Below the pieces are notes generated by a model. That model ran no database searches, was not told the DNA's origin, and saw only the letters and a list, made by a program, of their open reading frames with translations. From positions 1 to 64,000 of the forward strand of contig NZ_JBINJF010000010.1 of the NCBI RefSeq assembly GCF_043951865.1: 64,000 nucleotides of DNA, given 5' to 3'. This document shows, piece by piece, positions 43,977-52,821 of this stretch; positions within the stretch are counted from its first letter, which is position 1; each line of letters starts with the position of its first letter. Source of the DNA: JAMQKA01 sp043951865. Lineage in GTDB: Bacteria > Bacteroidota > Rhodothermia > Balneolales > Balneolaceae. The translations under genes and the position numbers were made by a program.

Positions 43977-44195
43977 ATTTTTCACCAGGGAATTTGTTCT
44001 TCAGCAAGGCAAAGGGAAAATGGCCGCACAGGCGTACCGTTGTACGTTGATCAGGTGATTTCCCCTTTAACGCAGCTGAAGGGCAAATTTCCCAGCGCCT
44101 TACATCCTGTCAAATTTAAAAGGTCGGTAACATATGATGTTAGATACTGCCTGCCATCAGGGTACATGATCTTTACACAAATTATCGTGAGGTTA
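43977..44195. repeat. palindromic dispersed repeat, copy A (about 219 bases)
   Basis: This stretch is about 85-90% identical by eye to 55563-55780 (copy B), including a perfect run of more than 40 bases (about 44115-44165). It can fold into a long hairpin: GGGAATTTGTTCTTCAGC (43988-44005) pairs with GCTGAAGGGCAAATTTCCC (44075-44093), and an inner AAAGGGAAAAT pairs with ATTTCCCCTTT. The centre is CGTACCGTTGTACG. Its right end coincides with the stop codon of the DUF2914 gene. It is non-coding, although a spurious reading frame crosses it. Confidence 0.8.
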
Positions 44196-45287
44196 GTAGG
44201 TTTCCCGGACAAGCTCGGCCTGGTGTTGAGTAGAATCCTTGTGCAGCCTGAAATCGATACTTCCCAGCACCTGGCCTTCGTCGGTAACCACTTCCACCTT
44301 CCACCTTCCGGGACTCAGCTGCTCCTTGTAGGTATATCCCCGGTAACCGCCGGAACGTCCCCCGGTAATTTCATACCCGATTTCATCGGTTACTTCCCAG
44401 CTCTCGGTATGGGGACTGTACCAGCGCCAGCGGTGATACACCGATTTCTGAAGGTCGGCCGGGGCAAATATTGAGGTGTATACGAAGAGGCTGTCTCCCT
44501 GCCGCAAATAAATTTCTGGCGCATAGGGTCTCCAGAAGACATAGTATTTCGTGTTGGGCTGGTAGGTAACCGTGAAGCGATTTTCCTCTTTCTCCACGTG
44601 CCGGGCTACAATCCCCTGTTCGAGTGCAAGTGGAACAGGAGGGATAAGGTTGAGAAAATAAAAGCTGTTGATGAGCAGATAGAGGCCGATAATAAGACCC
44701 GTAATTTTGAAACCGTTAATGTCTCTCCGGGTAGAGGGACTTCGAATGTAGATGTAAAGAATGAAAAATAGGGTAAACCCGAGGCTGGTTGCTCCAGAAA
44801 CGAGAAATACAAACGTGTTCATCTCGTTCAGGACCATCGGCAAAAAGAAGGTCAGAAATGTGAAATTGACAAAAAAATAGGCTCCAAACTGGAGATATTT
44901 GTTCGAGATACGGTGTTTGAGCGACTCGTTGGCCAGAAACAGGATAACCAGAATGACAAAAAAAGCCATCGTCTTGGTCAGGGACACGCTGCGGGAATAA
45001 AAGATGACGTAGGCACTGCACAACCCCCCGAGAAAAAACTGGATCGCCAGCGGAAGGTATCTTTCATACTGCTCCAGGAACGTTCCTTTCCAGGTGCCAT
45101 CATCCGCCAGGTTGAAAAGATAAAGACATACGGTTAGAGCTGTAAGATAGGTGCACAGCACAATATTGCTGTAAAGACTGTCCACGCGGCCGAGGGTCAG
45201 GGAATCCCAGATAAATCCACCGATAAAAAACAGTACCGGCAGGTATTTTTGATGACGTTCGTATGCCGCCTTTACCTTTTCTATCAT
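44193..45287 (-). CDS. DUF2914 membrane protein
   Basis: 364 residues: about seven hydrophobic segments in the first 250 residues (membrane domain), then a soluble C-terminal domain with the DUF2914 pattern (VYHRWRWYSPHTESWEV, GRWKVEVVTDEGQVLGSIDF). Family function unknown; a role in envelope signalling or surface sugar binding has been suggested for relatives but nothing in the sequence settles it. The stop codon lies at the edge of repeat copy A. Confidence 0.82.
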   Translation of the reverse strand: MIEKVKAAYERHQKYLPVLFFIGGFIWDSLTLGRVDSLYSNIVLCTYLTALTVCLYLFNLADDGTWKGTFLEQYERYLPLAIQFFLGGLCSAYVIFYSRSVSLTKTMAFFVILVILFLANESLKHRISNKYLQFGAYFFVNFTFLTFFLPMVLNEMNTFVFLVSGATSLGFTLFFILYIYIRSPSTRRDINGFKITGLIIGLYLLINSFYFLNLIPPVPLALEQGIVARHVEKEENRFTVTYQPNTKYYVFWRPYAPEIYLRQGDSLFVYTSIFAPADLQKSVYHRWRWYSPHTESWEVTDEIGYEITGGRSGGYRGYTYKEQLSPGRWKVEVVTDEGQVLGSIDFRLHKDSTQHQAELVRETY

Positions 45288-45439
45288 ATGGAAAAATAAA
45301 TTTCTCGTTGCATAATTCGGGATAACAACCGACCCGTAATAAATTGAAATATTGAGACAACTGGCAAATTAATTTGGCTAGAATGCCTGTTGGATCTGTA
45401 TCTTCAGCCAGGAACGATACTATTCACATAACTTGATCT

Positions 45440-45877
45440 ATGGAACGCTCAATAGCAGATATACTTAATAGTGCGGAAACGATCGCCATCATCGGGTGTT
45501 CGACAGACCCATACCGCACCAGCCATCATATAGCCCGGTATCTTAAGGATCAGGGGTATCAGATTATTCCCGTAAATCCCGAGTATGAAGAGGTGCTCGG
45601 AGAAAAATGCTACCCGAAGCTGACAGATATTCCGAAAGAGCAGCGAATTGATGTGGTGGATATTTTTCGGAATTCAGCATACACAGCAGAAATGGTAGAT
45701 ACCGTAATTGATCGGGTACAGCAGACCGGGCACAAGCCGGTGGTGTGGACCCAGCTCGGCGTCTCGTCCGGGGAGGCAAAACAGAAGGCGGCATCCGCCG
45801 GACTACAGTATATTGAGGAGCGGTGCCTGATGGTAGAGCATCGTGCCGTAAGTACTGGTGCAGACCAGGATCATTAG
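45440..45877 (+). CDS. CoA-binding domain protein (YccU-like)
   Basis: A 145-residue Rossmann-fold protein of the CoA_binding family. It has IAIIGCSTDPYRTSHHIARYL near the N-terminus and IIPVNPEYEEVLGEKCYP, then DVVDIFRNS and PVVWTQLGV. The family is related to the CoA-binding part of succinyl-CoA synthetase; in small bacterial members the role is unclear. No operon partner in the same direction. Confidence 0.85.
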   Translation: MERSIADILNSAETIAIIGCSTDPYRTSHHIARYLKDQGYQIIPVNPEYEEVLGEKCYPKLTDIPKEQRIDVVDIFRNSAYTAEMVDTVIDRVQQTGHKPVVWTQLGVSSGEAKQKAASAGLQYIEERCLMVEHRAVSTGADQDH

Positions 45878-45926
45878 CTTGACCGGGAAACAGAAACAGG
45901 CGCTCTGTCCGCCAGTTCACAGGAAA

Positions 45927-46415
45927 CTATTTCATATTTGTAAACTGCAGCGGAACATCGAGGTCCAGGCCTTTCAAGTGCCTGATTACAGCCTGCAGGT
46001 CGTCAATCTTTTTCCCGCTCACGCGTATTTGGTCGTCCTGTATGGCAGGCTGAACTTTCAGGTTAAGGCTTTTGATCGCTTTTACAATGGTTTTTGCGGT
46101 ATCCCGGTCGATTCCCTCCCGGATCGGAATCTCCATCTTAAGGTGGCCTTTTGAAGTACCCTCAAGCGGGGAAAACTGCAGCACTTTAGGACTTATGCCA
46201 CGCTTGATGGCATTTCGGGTGAGCATCTCCTTGACGGCATTCATCTTCATATTGTCGTCGGCTACCAGGCGAATGGAATGATCTTTCTTATTAAAAATGA
46301 CTTCGGTGTGGAGACCCCGGAAATCGTAGCGTCCATTTACCTCTTTAAGTGTATTGTTGACAGCGTTGTCGATCTCCTGAACATCAATTTTATTTACAAT
46401 ATCGAACGAGGGCAT
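45927..46415 (-). CDS. YajQ-family nucleotide-binding protein
   Basis: 162 residues with the full-length YajQ (UPF0234) pattern: MPSFDIVNKIDVQEIDNAVNN, GRYDFRG, a central KTIVKAIKSLNLKVQ and the C-terminal VSGKKIDDLQAVI. Family members bind cyclic di-GMP in some species and act as regulators. Here the gene stands alone, so no partner can be suggested. Confidence 0.9.
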   Translation of the reverse strand: MPSFDIVNKIDVQEIDNAVNNTLKEVNGRYDFRGLHTEVIFNKKDHSIRLVADDNMKMNAVKEMLTRNAIKRGISPKVLQFSPLEGTSKGHLKMEIPIREGIDRDTAKTIVKAIKSLNLKVQPAIQDDQIRVSGKKIDDLQAVIRHLKGLDLDVPLQFTNMK

Positions 46416-46600
46416 ACAGTGTTCCGGTTGGCATTGGTGTTTGAATATACTAACGTTGCTACCGCTGAATTTCTAATCAAGGGAGCAGTGTATTTTAAAT
46501 AGAAAATGGAAGGTCATAGAGCATAAATGCGAAAGTTCGCGCTCCCGATTCCACACATTAACCATTACTAATCGGTATAAGGTAGCAAATTTCCCGAATA

Positions 46601-47305
46601 TTAACCCGTTTCGCCAAGCACTTTTTTGCGCTCTTCTTCATGTTCTCGTATGCGCCTGCCCAACAGCCGCTCAACCAGTATCCGGTCTTCCGGTGGGATG
46701 GAAGTATTAAATTCACAAATTTTCCCGTCTTCTGTCATATAGTCGATGGTAATTACCTCTTCTGAGAACCACTCAAAAGCCAGCACCAGTTTCCATTCGA
46801 TAAATTGATCCAGGATAAGGATTCCTTTTGAACGAAATTCGGGAACAATCCGAACGGTCCATCCAAAAAAGCCGAAGCCGATCAGAGACATTCCTGACGT
46901 AACGCCGATGCCGGTGAAGGGGCCAAGTGTCAGGATACCGGTGCGGTAAATGCCATATGCCACCAGCAGGGTAGCGATGAGGTTTGGGGCGACATCAATC
47001 CAGAATGATCGCTGCATATACTCTATCGCGCCTGCTCGGTTTTTCTTCACGATGAGCTTTGTCCCATTTCCGATGAAAAATCCCGTTGCCAGTGTATACA
47101 GTGCCATTGTTATATGTGATGCCGCGGATTCAGGGAAAATGCCGATCCAGTGCGCCAGAAAAAGGAGAGTAAATACGAGTACGGCACCGAGCATAGCCCG
47201 GGAAAGGTTCTGTTGATTCAGGTGTTCAAGCCGCAGGTACTGGCGATACCCGAACCAGCCGGAGATCAGCAATACGGCGGTAAGCGTTGTTACGAGTAAT
47301 ATCAT
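46601..47305 (-). CDS. hypothetical membrane protein
   Basis: 234 residues with five or so hydrophobic segments in the first 150 residues, then a cytoplasmic-type C-terminal part (about 150-234) rich in Glu/Arg (RRIREHEEERKK). No family recognised. Promoter region faces the divergent DUF971 gene. Coding status is well supported by the length and hydrophobicity pattern. Confidence 0.6.
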   Translation of the reverse strand: MILLVTTLTAVLLISGWFGYRQYLRLEHLNQQNLSRAMLGAVLVFTLLFLAHWIGIFPESAASHITMALYTLATGFFIGNGTKLIVKKNRAGAIEYMQRSFWIDVAPNLIATLLVAYGIYRTGILTLGPFTGIGVTSGMSLIGFGFFGWTVRIVPEFRSKGILILDQFIEWKLVLAFEWFSEEVITIDYMTEDGKICEFNTSIPPEDRILVERLLGRRIREHEEERKKVLGETG

Positions 47306-47360
47306 TGAATAATTTACTTAAAATGTTGCTGAAAAATTACTTTTTGAATGGTTATCATTC

Positions 47361-47380
47361 AAGCTCCATTTATGGAGCTT
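47361..47380 (+). other. hairpin upstream of DUF971 gene
   Basis: AAGCTCCATTTATGGAGCTT folds as an 8-base perfect stem with a TTTA loop, followed by TTCAATC. It is 22 bases before the DUF971 start and could be a 5' untranslated region hairpin; it lacks a good T-run, so a terminator role is less likely. Confidence 0.4.
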
Positions 47381-47402
47381 TTCAATCAAAATTTTGAGAT
47401 AC

Positions 47403-47744
47403 ATGGATCAGAAATATCAGCCGAAAGAGGTTGAAGTACGAAATTCAGAACAGGAAGTGGAAATACAATGGGCTGACGGGCACCTTTCCCGCTACCCGTT
47501 GTACGGGTTGCGCAAAAATTGTCCCTGTGTAAAGTGCAGGGGAGGTCACGGGGAGATGGGAAATTTTGAGATGTCGTACTTTTTTGTAGATCCCCCGCGA
47601 AAGGTAACGGTAGAGAATATCCGCCAGGTGGGAAATCACGCCGTGCGAATATTCTGGAGTGACGGCCACAGCGACGGTATGTACCAGTGGGAGACCCTGC
47701 GGAAGCTGTGTCCCTGCAAGCAGTGTTATTCCCGGCAGAAGTAA
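47403..47744 (+). CDS. DUF971 domain protein
   Basis: About 113 residues from the ATG at 47403 (a TTG start 9 bases earlier is possible). Pattern of the DUF971 family: a 'W.DGH...YPL.GLRKNCPC..CR' block (WADGHLSRYPLYGLRKNCPC, then VKCRGGHGE), repeated near the C-terminus as WSDGHSDGMYQWETLRKLCPC followed by KQC. The CPC-x2-C clusters resemble metal or Fe-S ligands. Relatives include a domain of Fe-S cluster carrier (ApbC/Mrp-like) and gamma-butyrobetaine hydroxylase N-termini. Function unproven. Confidence 0.8.
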   Translation: MDQKYQPKEVEVRNSEQEVEIQWADGHLSRYPLYGLRKNCPCVKCRGGHGEMGNFEMSYFFVDPPRKVTVENIRQVGNHAVRIFWSDGHSDGMYQWETLRKLCPCKQCYSRQK

Positions 47745-47806
47745 GATTCGGCATCCCGGAAAGTCAAGGCAAATGTCCGGGGGCGAAACAGGCAGTCTGC
47801 CATCGA

Positions 47807-48757
47807 TCAGTTATACTCCGTAAAAATGGCTTTCAGCGTGTCGTCAAAGTTTCTTACCGGTGTCGGTTCGAACTGCCGGCCGGTTAGCTGTTCAAAGAGC
47901 TCAGCATATCGTTCAAACACCTCCCACCGGAAGTCGTCGGGAAGATCGGGCAGTGTTTGTCCTTCAAGGCCCTGGAAATCATGCTCCATCAGCCATTCCC
48001 GCAGGAACTCCTTGGAAAGCTGTTTTTGAGGTTTACCCGCTTTCAGGCGCTGTTCATACTCATCCGCATAAAAGTAGCGGGAGGAATCGGCCGTATGAAC
48101 TTCATCGATCAAAGTAACCTGGCCGTTGTGCAGCCCGAATTCATACTTGGTATCTACAAGAATCAGCCCCTGCTCGGCCGCCACCTGTTGCCCTCGTTCA
48201 AAAACACGGAACGCTTTTTCGCGGATTTCCCGCCAAACATGCTCCTCAACAATTTCCTGCTCCAGAATCTCCTGTTCCGATATATCCTCATCGTGTCCCT
48301 CTTCGGCCTTGGTGGCGGGCGTCAGGATCGGTTCTTTGAATCGCTGATTTTCTGCCATGCCCTCGGGCAGCGAAACCCCACAGAGCCGGCGTTCCCCGGC
48401 GTTGTAGACCCGCCAGGCATGTCCCGTGAGGCAGGCCCGGATCACCACTTCTACCGGAACCGGGTCGCATTTTTTGGCAATTGTGACGTTGGCGTGCGGC
48501 ACATCCAGCACGTGCGTATCCACCAGGTCATCTACTTTTTCAAAACCGAATGCCGACAGCTGGTTCAGGATCTGTCCCTTGTACGGTATGGCCTGCCGCA
48601 TAATATGATCGAAGGCAGAAATGCGATCGCTCACCACAATGCCAAGGGTGTCGCGATCCAGTTCATACACCTCGCGCACCTTCCCGCGGTAGGGAGCGGG
48701 CAGCCCCGGTACACTGGTTTGAGTAATACAGTGTTTCAACGCTTCATCTCGATCCAT
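47807..48757 (-). CDS. purC: phosphoribosylaminoimidazole-succinocarboxamide synthase
   Basis: Purine biosynthesis: joins aspartate to CAIR. 316 residues, the longer single-domain type. The substrate motifs are present: YRGKVREVYELD, VSDRISAFDHIMRQ, VEVVIRACLTGHAWRVY and QGLILVDTKYEFGLHNGQ. It stands alone and convergent to its neighbours. Confidence 0.96.
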   Translation of the reverse strand: MDRDEALKHCITQTSVPGLPAPYRGKVREVYELDRDTLGIVVSDRISAFDHIMRQAIPYKGQILNQLSAFGFEKVDDLVDTHVLDVPHANVTIAKKCDPVPVEVVIRACLTGHAWRVYNAGERRLCGVSLPEGMAENQRFKEPILTPATKAEEGHDEDISEQEILEQEIVEEHVWREIREKAFRVFERGQQVAAEQGLILVDTKYEFGLHNGQVTLIDEVHTADSSRYFYADEYEQRLKAGKPQKQLSKEFLREWLMEHDFQGLEGQTLPDLPDDFRWEVFERYAELFEQLTGRQFEPTPVRNFDDTLKAIFTEYN

Positions 48758-48937
48758 GTAACTTGATATGATTGTATTGACAAAATTTAACCTGAAGGAA
48801 AATCAAAAAATATCTGCTTAATCTGAAATCCAATTCTTATTTCCGCGCAATAATTTATCGGTCGGCATGTACGATGGGAACTATTAGCGGCGGTTGCAAC
48901 ATTTGTATGGTAGGCTATAAAGCAAGATAAAGGCAAA

Positions 48938-49915
48938 ATGACTGATCTTTTCCGGATACCTTATAATTTGATTCGCCCGCTGTATGAGCGGACCTCCCTG
49001 CACCGTTCGGTGGTGGAGGAAGTGGAGAACGAGCAGCTGCAAGAGGCCTATATCCGCTGTCGCGAGATGACCCGCCAGCACGCCAAGACGTTTTACATGG
49101 CTACGCGATTCCTGCCCAACAAGAAACAGCGCGGAATATTTGCGATATACGCTCTCTGCCGGTATGTGGACGATCTGGTGGATGAAGCCGAGGACCTGAT
49201 TGACCGGGAAAAGGTTACATATCCGGATATCCGCAACAGAATAGACCGGTGGAAACAGAAACTGGAAGAGACCTACAACGGCAAGCGGTTTGACGACCCG
49301 ATACTGCTGGCATTTTCCGACGTGCTTCGCAGCTACCAGATTCCGGTGGAACTGCCCTTTGAACTGATGGAAGGCGTCTGCATGGACCTGTATAAAAATC
49401 GTTATGAAACGTTTGAGGAGCTCTGGGATTATTCCTACAAAGTGGCTTCGACTGTGGGACTGATGACCAGCGAGGTGTTCGGTTACAGTGATGAACAGGC
49501 CCTGCAGCACGCCATCGATCTCGGTATCGCCATGCAGCTTACCAACATTTTGCGGGATGTGGGCGAAGATCTGGAGAAAAATCGGATTTACCTGCCAAAG
49601 GAGGAGCTCGACCGGTTTGGGGTAACGGAAAAAGACATGTTTTCCCACCGCCGGACCGACGCATTCATCGAGTTGATGCAGTTCCAGATTGAGCGAACAC
49701 GCAACTACTACCGAAGTACAGACAGGGGCATCGAAATGCTGGAAAAAGACAGCCGCCTGCCGGTGTATCTTGCGAGTTTCAATTACGGTCGCATCCTCGA
49801 TAAAATTGAGGAGAACGGCTACAACGTGTTTGAAAAACGAGCCTACCTGAATGCAACCGAAAAAATAACCATCCTGCCTCGCGTGCTCTACCGGATGAAA
49901 TATTTTTCTTCCTGA
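48938..49915 (+). CDS. phytoene/squalene synthase family protein
   Basis: Head-to-head prenyl transferase of 325 residues. Both Asp-rich motifs are present: YVDDLVDEAED (about 75-85) and LRDVGEDLEKNRIYLP (about 205-220), with the catalytic region TFYMATRFLP. It condenses two geranylgeranyl or farnesyl diphosphates to phytoene, dehydrosqualene or squalene. No carotenoid desaturase is near, so the exact product cannot be assigned. The isoprenoid precursor enzyme Dxr is encoded in the same window at 8.7 kb. Confidence 0.88.
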   Translation: MTDLFRIPYNLIRPLYERTSLHRSVVEEVENEQLQEAYIRCREMTRQHAKTFYMATRFLPNKKQRGIFAIYALCRYVDDLVDEAEDLIDREKVTYPDIRNRIDRWKQKLEETYNGKRFDDPILLAFSDVLRSYQIPVELPFELMEGVCMDLYKNRYETFEELWDYSYKVASTVGLMTSEVFGYSDEQALQHAIDLGIAMQLTNILRDVGEDLEKNRIYLPKEELDRFGVTEKDMFSHRRTDAFIELMQFQIERTRNYYRSTDRGIEMLEKDSRLPVYLASFNYGRILDKIEENGYNVFEKRAYLNATEKITILPRVLYRMKYFSS

Positions 49916-49988
49916 TAATAGTCCTTACACATTAGATTTCGATCTTTTATATTGATTTTAAATTCCAAACAAGAGAAAGGCCTGTTAC

Positions 49989-50708
49989 ATGGAGAAACAA
50001 GTTGAGAAATGGCGGAGTCCGAGTTTAGGTAAAAATATGGAACTGCGCACCTATGGCGAGGCGGGGACTCCCGTTCTTGCGATTCCGACCCGCGGCAAGG
50101 GAGCGAAACAGTGGGAAGAGAAGGGGATGGTGGAAGCGATCTCCTTCCAGCTGGAGAACGGGTACAACCAGCTGTTTTGTATTGAATCTGCCGACGAGGA
50201 GAGCTTTTTCAACACCAGTATTTCACCGGCACAACGGATTATCCGCCAGATCCAGTATGAATCCTACATTATTGAGGAGGTCGTTCCGAAAATTGAGGAA
50301 AAAAGTGCTATCGATTTCCTGATTATAGCCGGGGTCGACATGGGAGGGTATCACGCCATCAACCTGGGCCTTAAACACCCGAAAAGTTTCGGCAAGGCGA
50401 TCGGCATTAGCGGAGTCTACGACATCACACCATTCATGGACGATTACTATGATGAAAATATCTACTACAATAACCCGGTAGATTATGTCCCCAACCTGAA
50501 CAATGAGAAACTGCTGGAACAGGTGCGGCAGGTCGACTTCCGGCTGGTCAGTTATGTCAACGACCCGAGAAAAGAGCTGGCATACAGGCTTGATGAAATT
50601 TTCAAGACTAAAATGATGGAGCACGAGCTGGATGTCTGGCAGATGCAGACGGACGAGGAGAAGGAGTGGGAAATATGGAAGCAGATGTTTAAAATCCACA
50701 TCGTATAG
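49989..50708 (+). CDS. esterase-fold protein with degenerate catalytic site
   Basis: 239 residues with the fold and sequence pattern of the esterase D-like family (typical 'G(C/A)SFGAYHA(V/I)N'). Here the nucleophile elbow reads AGVDMGGYHAIN (115-125), Asp117 replacing the Ser. The usual His of the 'HDW..W' motif near the C-terminus is replaced (EKEWEIW). It therefore appears catalytically dead or altered. The gene ends 6 bases before accC and shares its direction, so they are probably one unit. Family identity is from general pattern. Confidence 0.7.
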   Translation: MEKQVEKWRSPSLGKNMELRTYGEAGTPVLAIPTRGKGAKQWEEKGMVEAISFQLENGYNQLFCIESADEESFFNTSISPAQRIIRQIQYESYIIEEVVPKIEEKSAIDFLIIAGVDMGGYHAINLGLKHPKSFGKAIGISGVYDITPFMDDYYDENIYYNNPVDYVPNLNNEKLLEQVRQVDFRLVSYVNDPRKELAYRLDEIFKTKMMEHELDVWQMQTDEEKEWEIWKQMFKIHIV

Positions 50709-50714
50709 AGGGAT

Positions 50715-52220
50715 ATGACCAAAATTAAAAAAGTACTGGTTGCCAATCGCGGGGAAATTGCCCTTCGCGTGATACGCACCTGTCGGGATATGGGTATCGA
50801 GACCGTTGCCGTCTATTCCGACCCGGACGCCAACACTCCTCATGTCCTGCACGCCGACGAATCGGTGCATATCGGTCCCGCCGCCTCTTCGGAAAGCTAC
50901 CTGGTGTTCGACAAGATTATCGATGCCGCCCGGCAGACGGGAGCCGATGCCATTCACCCGGGATACGGGTTCCTCAGTGAAAACGGGGATTTTGCAGAAC
51001 GGTGCCGAAAGGAGAATCTCATTTTTATCGGTCCCGGTGCCGACTCCATCCGGCTGATGGGAGATAAAATGGCAGCCCGCGAGCTGATGAGCAGGGCGGA
51101 GGTGCCATATCCACCAGGGACAAAGGAGGCGCTCAGGGATCCCGAAGAAGCTGAAAAGATCGCTGAAGAGATCGGGTACCCTGTGCTGGTAAAAGCAGCG
51201 GCAGGCGGCGGTGGCAAAGGAATGCGCATTATTCGTGAAAAAAGCGGCTTTCGGTCCGGAATTAAGGCCGCGCGTTCGGAAGCGCGAAACGCCTTCGGGG
51301 ATGATCGCGTCTATATCGAGAAATACCTGGTGGAGCCCCGGCACGTAGAGTTCCAGATTATTGCGGACGAGCAGGGGAATGTGCTGCACGTGTATGACCG
51401 CGAATGTTCGATTCAACGCCGGCATCAAAAGGTGATTGAGGAGGCGCCCTGTGCTATCCTTACGCCCGAATTGAGAGCGGAAATGGCCGAGGCGGCCATA
51501 GCTGCGGCCCGTGCCTGCGACTACGTGGGGGCGGGAACGATCGAGTTCCTGGTCGACAGGGATCGCAATTTCTACTTCCTTGAGATGAATACGCGGCTGC
51601 AGGTTGAACATCCGGTAACCGAACTGACGACGGGTCTGGACCTGGTAGAGTTGCAGATACGGGTGGCGGAGGGCGAAACGCTGCCGATTAAACAGGAAGA
51701 TATTACACAACAGGGACATGCCATCGAATGCCGGATTTATGCAGAAGATCCGTGCGACAACTTTTTGCCCAGCACCGGCCGGCTGACGAAACACCGCATC
51801 CCGTCGGGCCACGGAATCCGGGTGGATGCCGGGGTGGAGGAGGGACAAGAGGTAACGATCAATTACGACCCGATGATCTCAAAGCTGTGCAGCCATGGTA
51901 AAGATCGCGATGAGGCGATACGGCGGATGTTGCGGGCGCTCGAGGAATATGAGATTGCGGGATGCCGCACCACCATCCCCTTTTGTCGTTATGTGCTGAG
52001 GCATGAAGCGTTCCGGAACGCGGAGTATGACACGCACTTTGTACCCGATCATTTTAAACCGGACAAACTGCATCAGAGTAATCGTGATTTACAATCGATT
52101 GCGGCGACATTGCTCAAACGTGCCCGGAGTGGAGAAAACGGCGGTGTGAAGGAAAATGAAGAGATGAAGCCTGCCCGTAACTCTAATTCTCACTGGTGGC
52201 AAAAACGCCGGAATATGTAG
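50715..52220 (+). CDS. accC: biotin carboxylase subunit of acetyl-CoA carboxylase
   Basis: ATP-dependent carboxylation of biotin on the carrier protein, first step of fatty-acid synthesis. 501 residues: biotin-carboxylase N-terminal domain (VLVANRGEIALRVIRTCRD), ATP-grasp (KAAAGGGGKGMR, FLEMNTRLQVEHPVTE) and C-terminal domain (AIECRIYAEDP). The last 50 residues beyond the usual 450 are polar and low-complexity (SGENGGVKENEEMKPARN), a tail not normally present. It uses biotin made by the nearby bio genes; accB is not in the window. It could instead serve another acyl-CoA carboxylase. Confidence 0.9.
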   Translation: MTKIKKVLVANRGEIALRVIRTCRDMGIETVAVYSDPDANTPHVLHADESVHIGPAASSESYLVFDKIIDAARQTGADAIHPGYGFLSENGDFAERCRKENLIFIGPGADSIRLMGDKMAARELMSRAEVPYPPGTKEALRDPEEAEKIAEEIGYPVLVKAAAGGGGKGMRIIREKSGFRSGIKAARSEARNAFGDDRVYIEKYLVEPRHVEFQIIADEQGNVLHVYDRECSIQRRHQKVIEEAPCAILTPELRAEMAEAAIAAARACDYVGAGTIEFLVDRDRNFYFLEMNTRLQVEHPVTELTTGLDLVELQIRVAEGETLPIKQEDITQQGHAIECRIYAEDPCDNFLPSTGRLTKHRIPSGHGIRVDAGVEEGQEVTINYDPMISKLCSHGKDRDEAIRRMLRALEEYEIAGCRTTIPFCRYVLRHEAFRNAEYDTHFVPDHFKPDKLHQSNRDLQSIAATLLKRARSGENGGVKENEEMKPARNSNSHWWQKRRNM

Positions 52221-52372
52221 CGAGGGTGTTCGCTTAGCAGCTGCGCTGTGTTCGCCCCGGTATCGACTGCTGGTCTGTCGGGCAGACTCCCGGCGTTATT
52301 AAATTCATTTGTTTGCAACCGAGGGGAAGCGTTTTAATCAATCGCTTTTTCGAAATACAAAGTACCGATAAC

Positions 52373-52738
52373 ATGAAAACACTGGTTCGCCTGGAAGAAC
52401 TCGGCATGCTGCTGCTCTCAATCGTCCTTTTCTCTACCACGGGCTATCCCTGGTGGTGGTTTTTGCTGCTCATCCTTGTACCGGATATTTCGATGATCGG
52501 CTATGGGGCGGGAACTAAAGTCGGGGCTTTCATCTACAATCTCTTTCATCACCGGGGGATCGCGGTTTTGATATACCTGGTGGGCTACTATCTTATTGAT
52601 TCGACCACGCAGATGATCGGCATTATCCTGTTTGCCCACTCCTCGATGGATCGCATGCTGGGATACGGACTTAAACATGCTGACTCCTTCAAGCACACCC
52701 ACCTGGGATGGATTGGCAACAAAAATGGTTCAGAATAG
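52373..52738 (+). CDS. DUF4260 family membrane protein
   Basis: 121 residues from the ATG at 52373, three to four hydrophobic segments. Motifs characteristic of DUF4260: TTGYPWWWFLLLILVPDISM, YGAGTKVGAFIYNLFHH and ILFAHSSMDRMLGYGLK. Small integral membrane family, role unknown. The start further upstream in the frame is unlikely because the ATG matches the family start. Confidence 0.85.
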   Translation: MKTLVRLEELGMLLLSIVLFSTTGYPWWWFLLLILVPDISMIGYGAGTKVGAFIYNLFHHRGIAVLIYLVGYYLIDSTTQMIGIILFAHSSMDRMLGYGLKHADSFKHTHLGWIGNKNGSE

Positions 52739-52821
52739 TTAGATTTGCTCCAGGTCCGTTCCGGGTCAACGCTGATTGTTATTGTCTCCGCTCATAATCT
52801 CGAACTCCAAAATACCCTGTT

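Noticed and set aside
43893..44474. A 193-residue plus-strand frame crossing repeat copy A and the end of the DUF2914 gene
   Set aside because: Translation crosses a non-coding palindromic repeat and then the antisense of a membrane protein gene; not supported.
50223..51848. A 541-residue minus-strand frame antisense to the esterase-fold gene and accC
   Set aside because: It lies wholly opposite two well-supported genes, its protein is not similar to any family I recognise and has shadow-like Pro/Arg/His-rich composition; long antisense frames are common in coding DNA of this composition.
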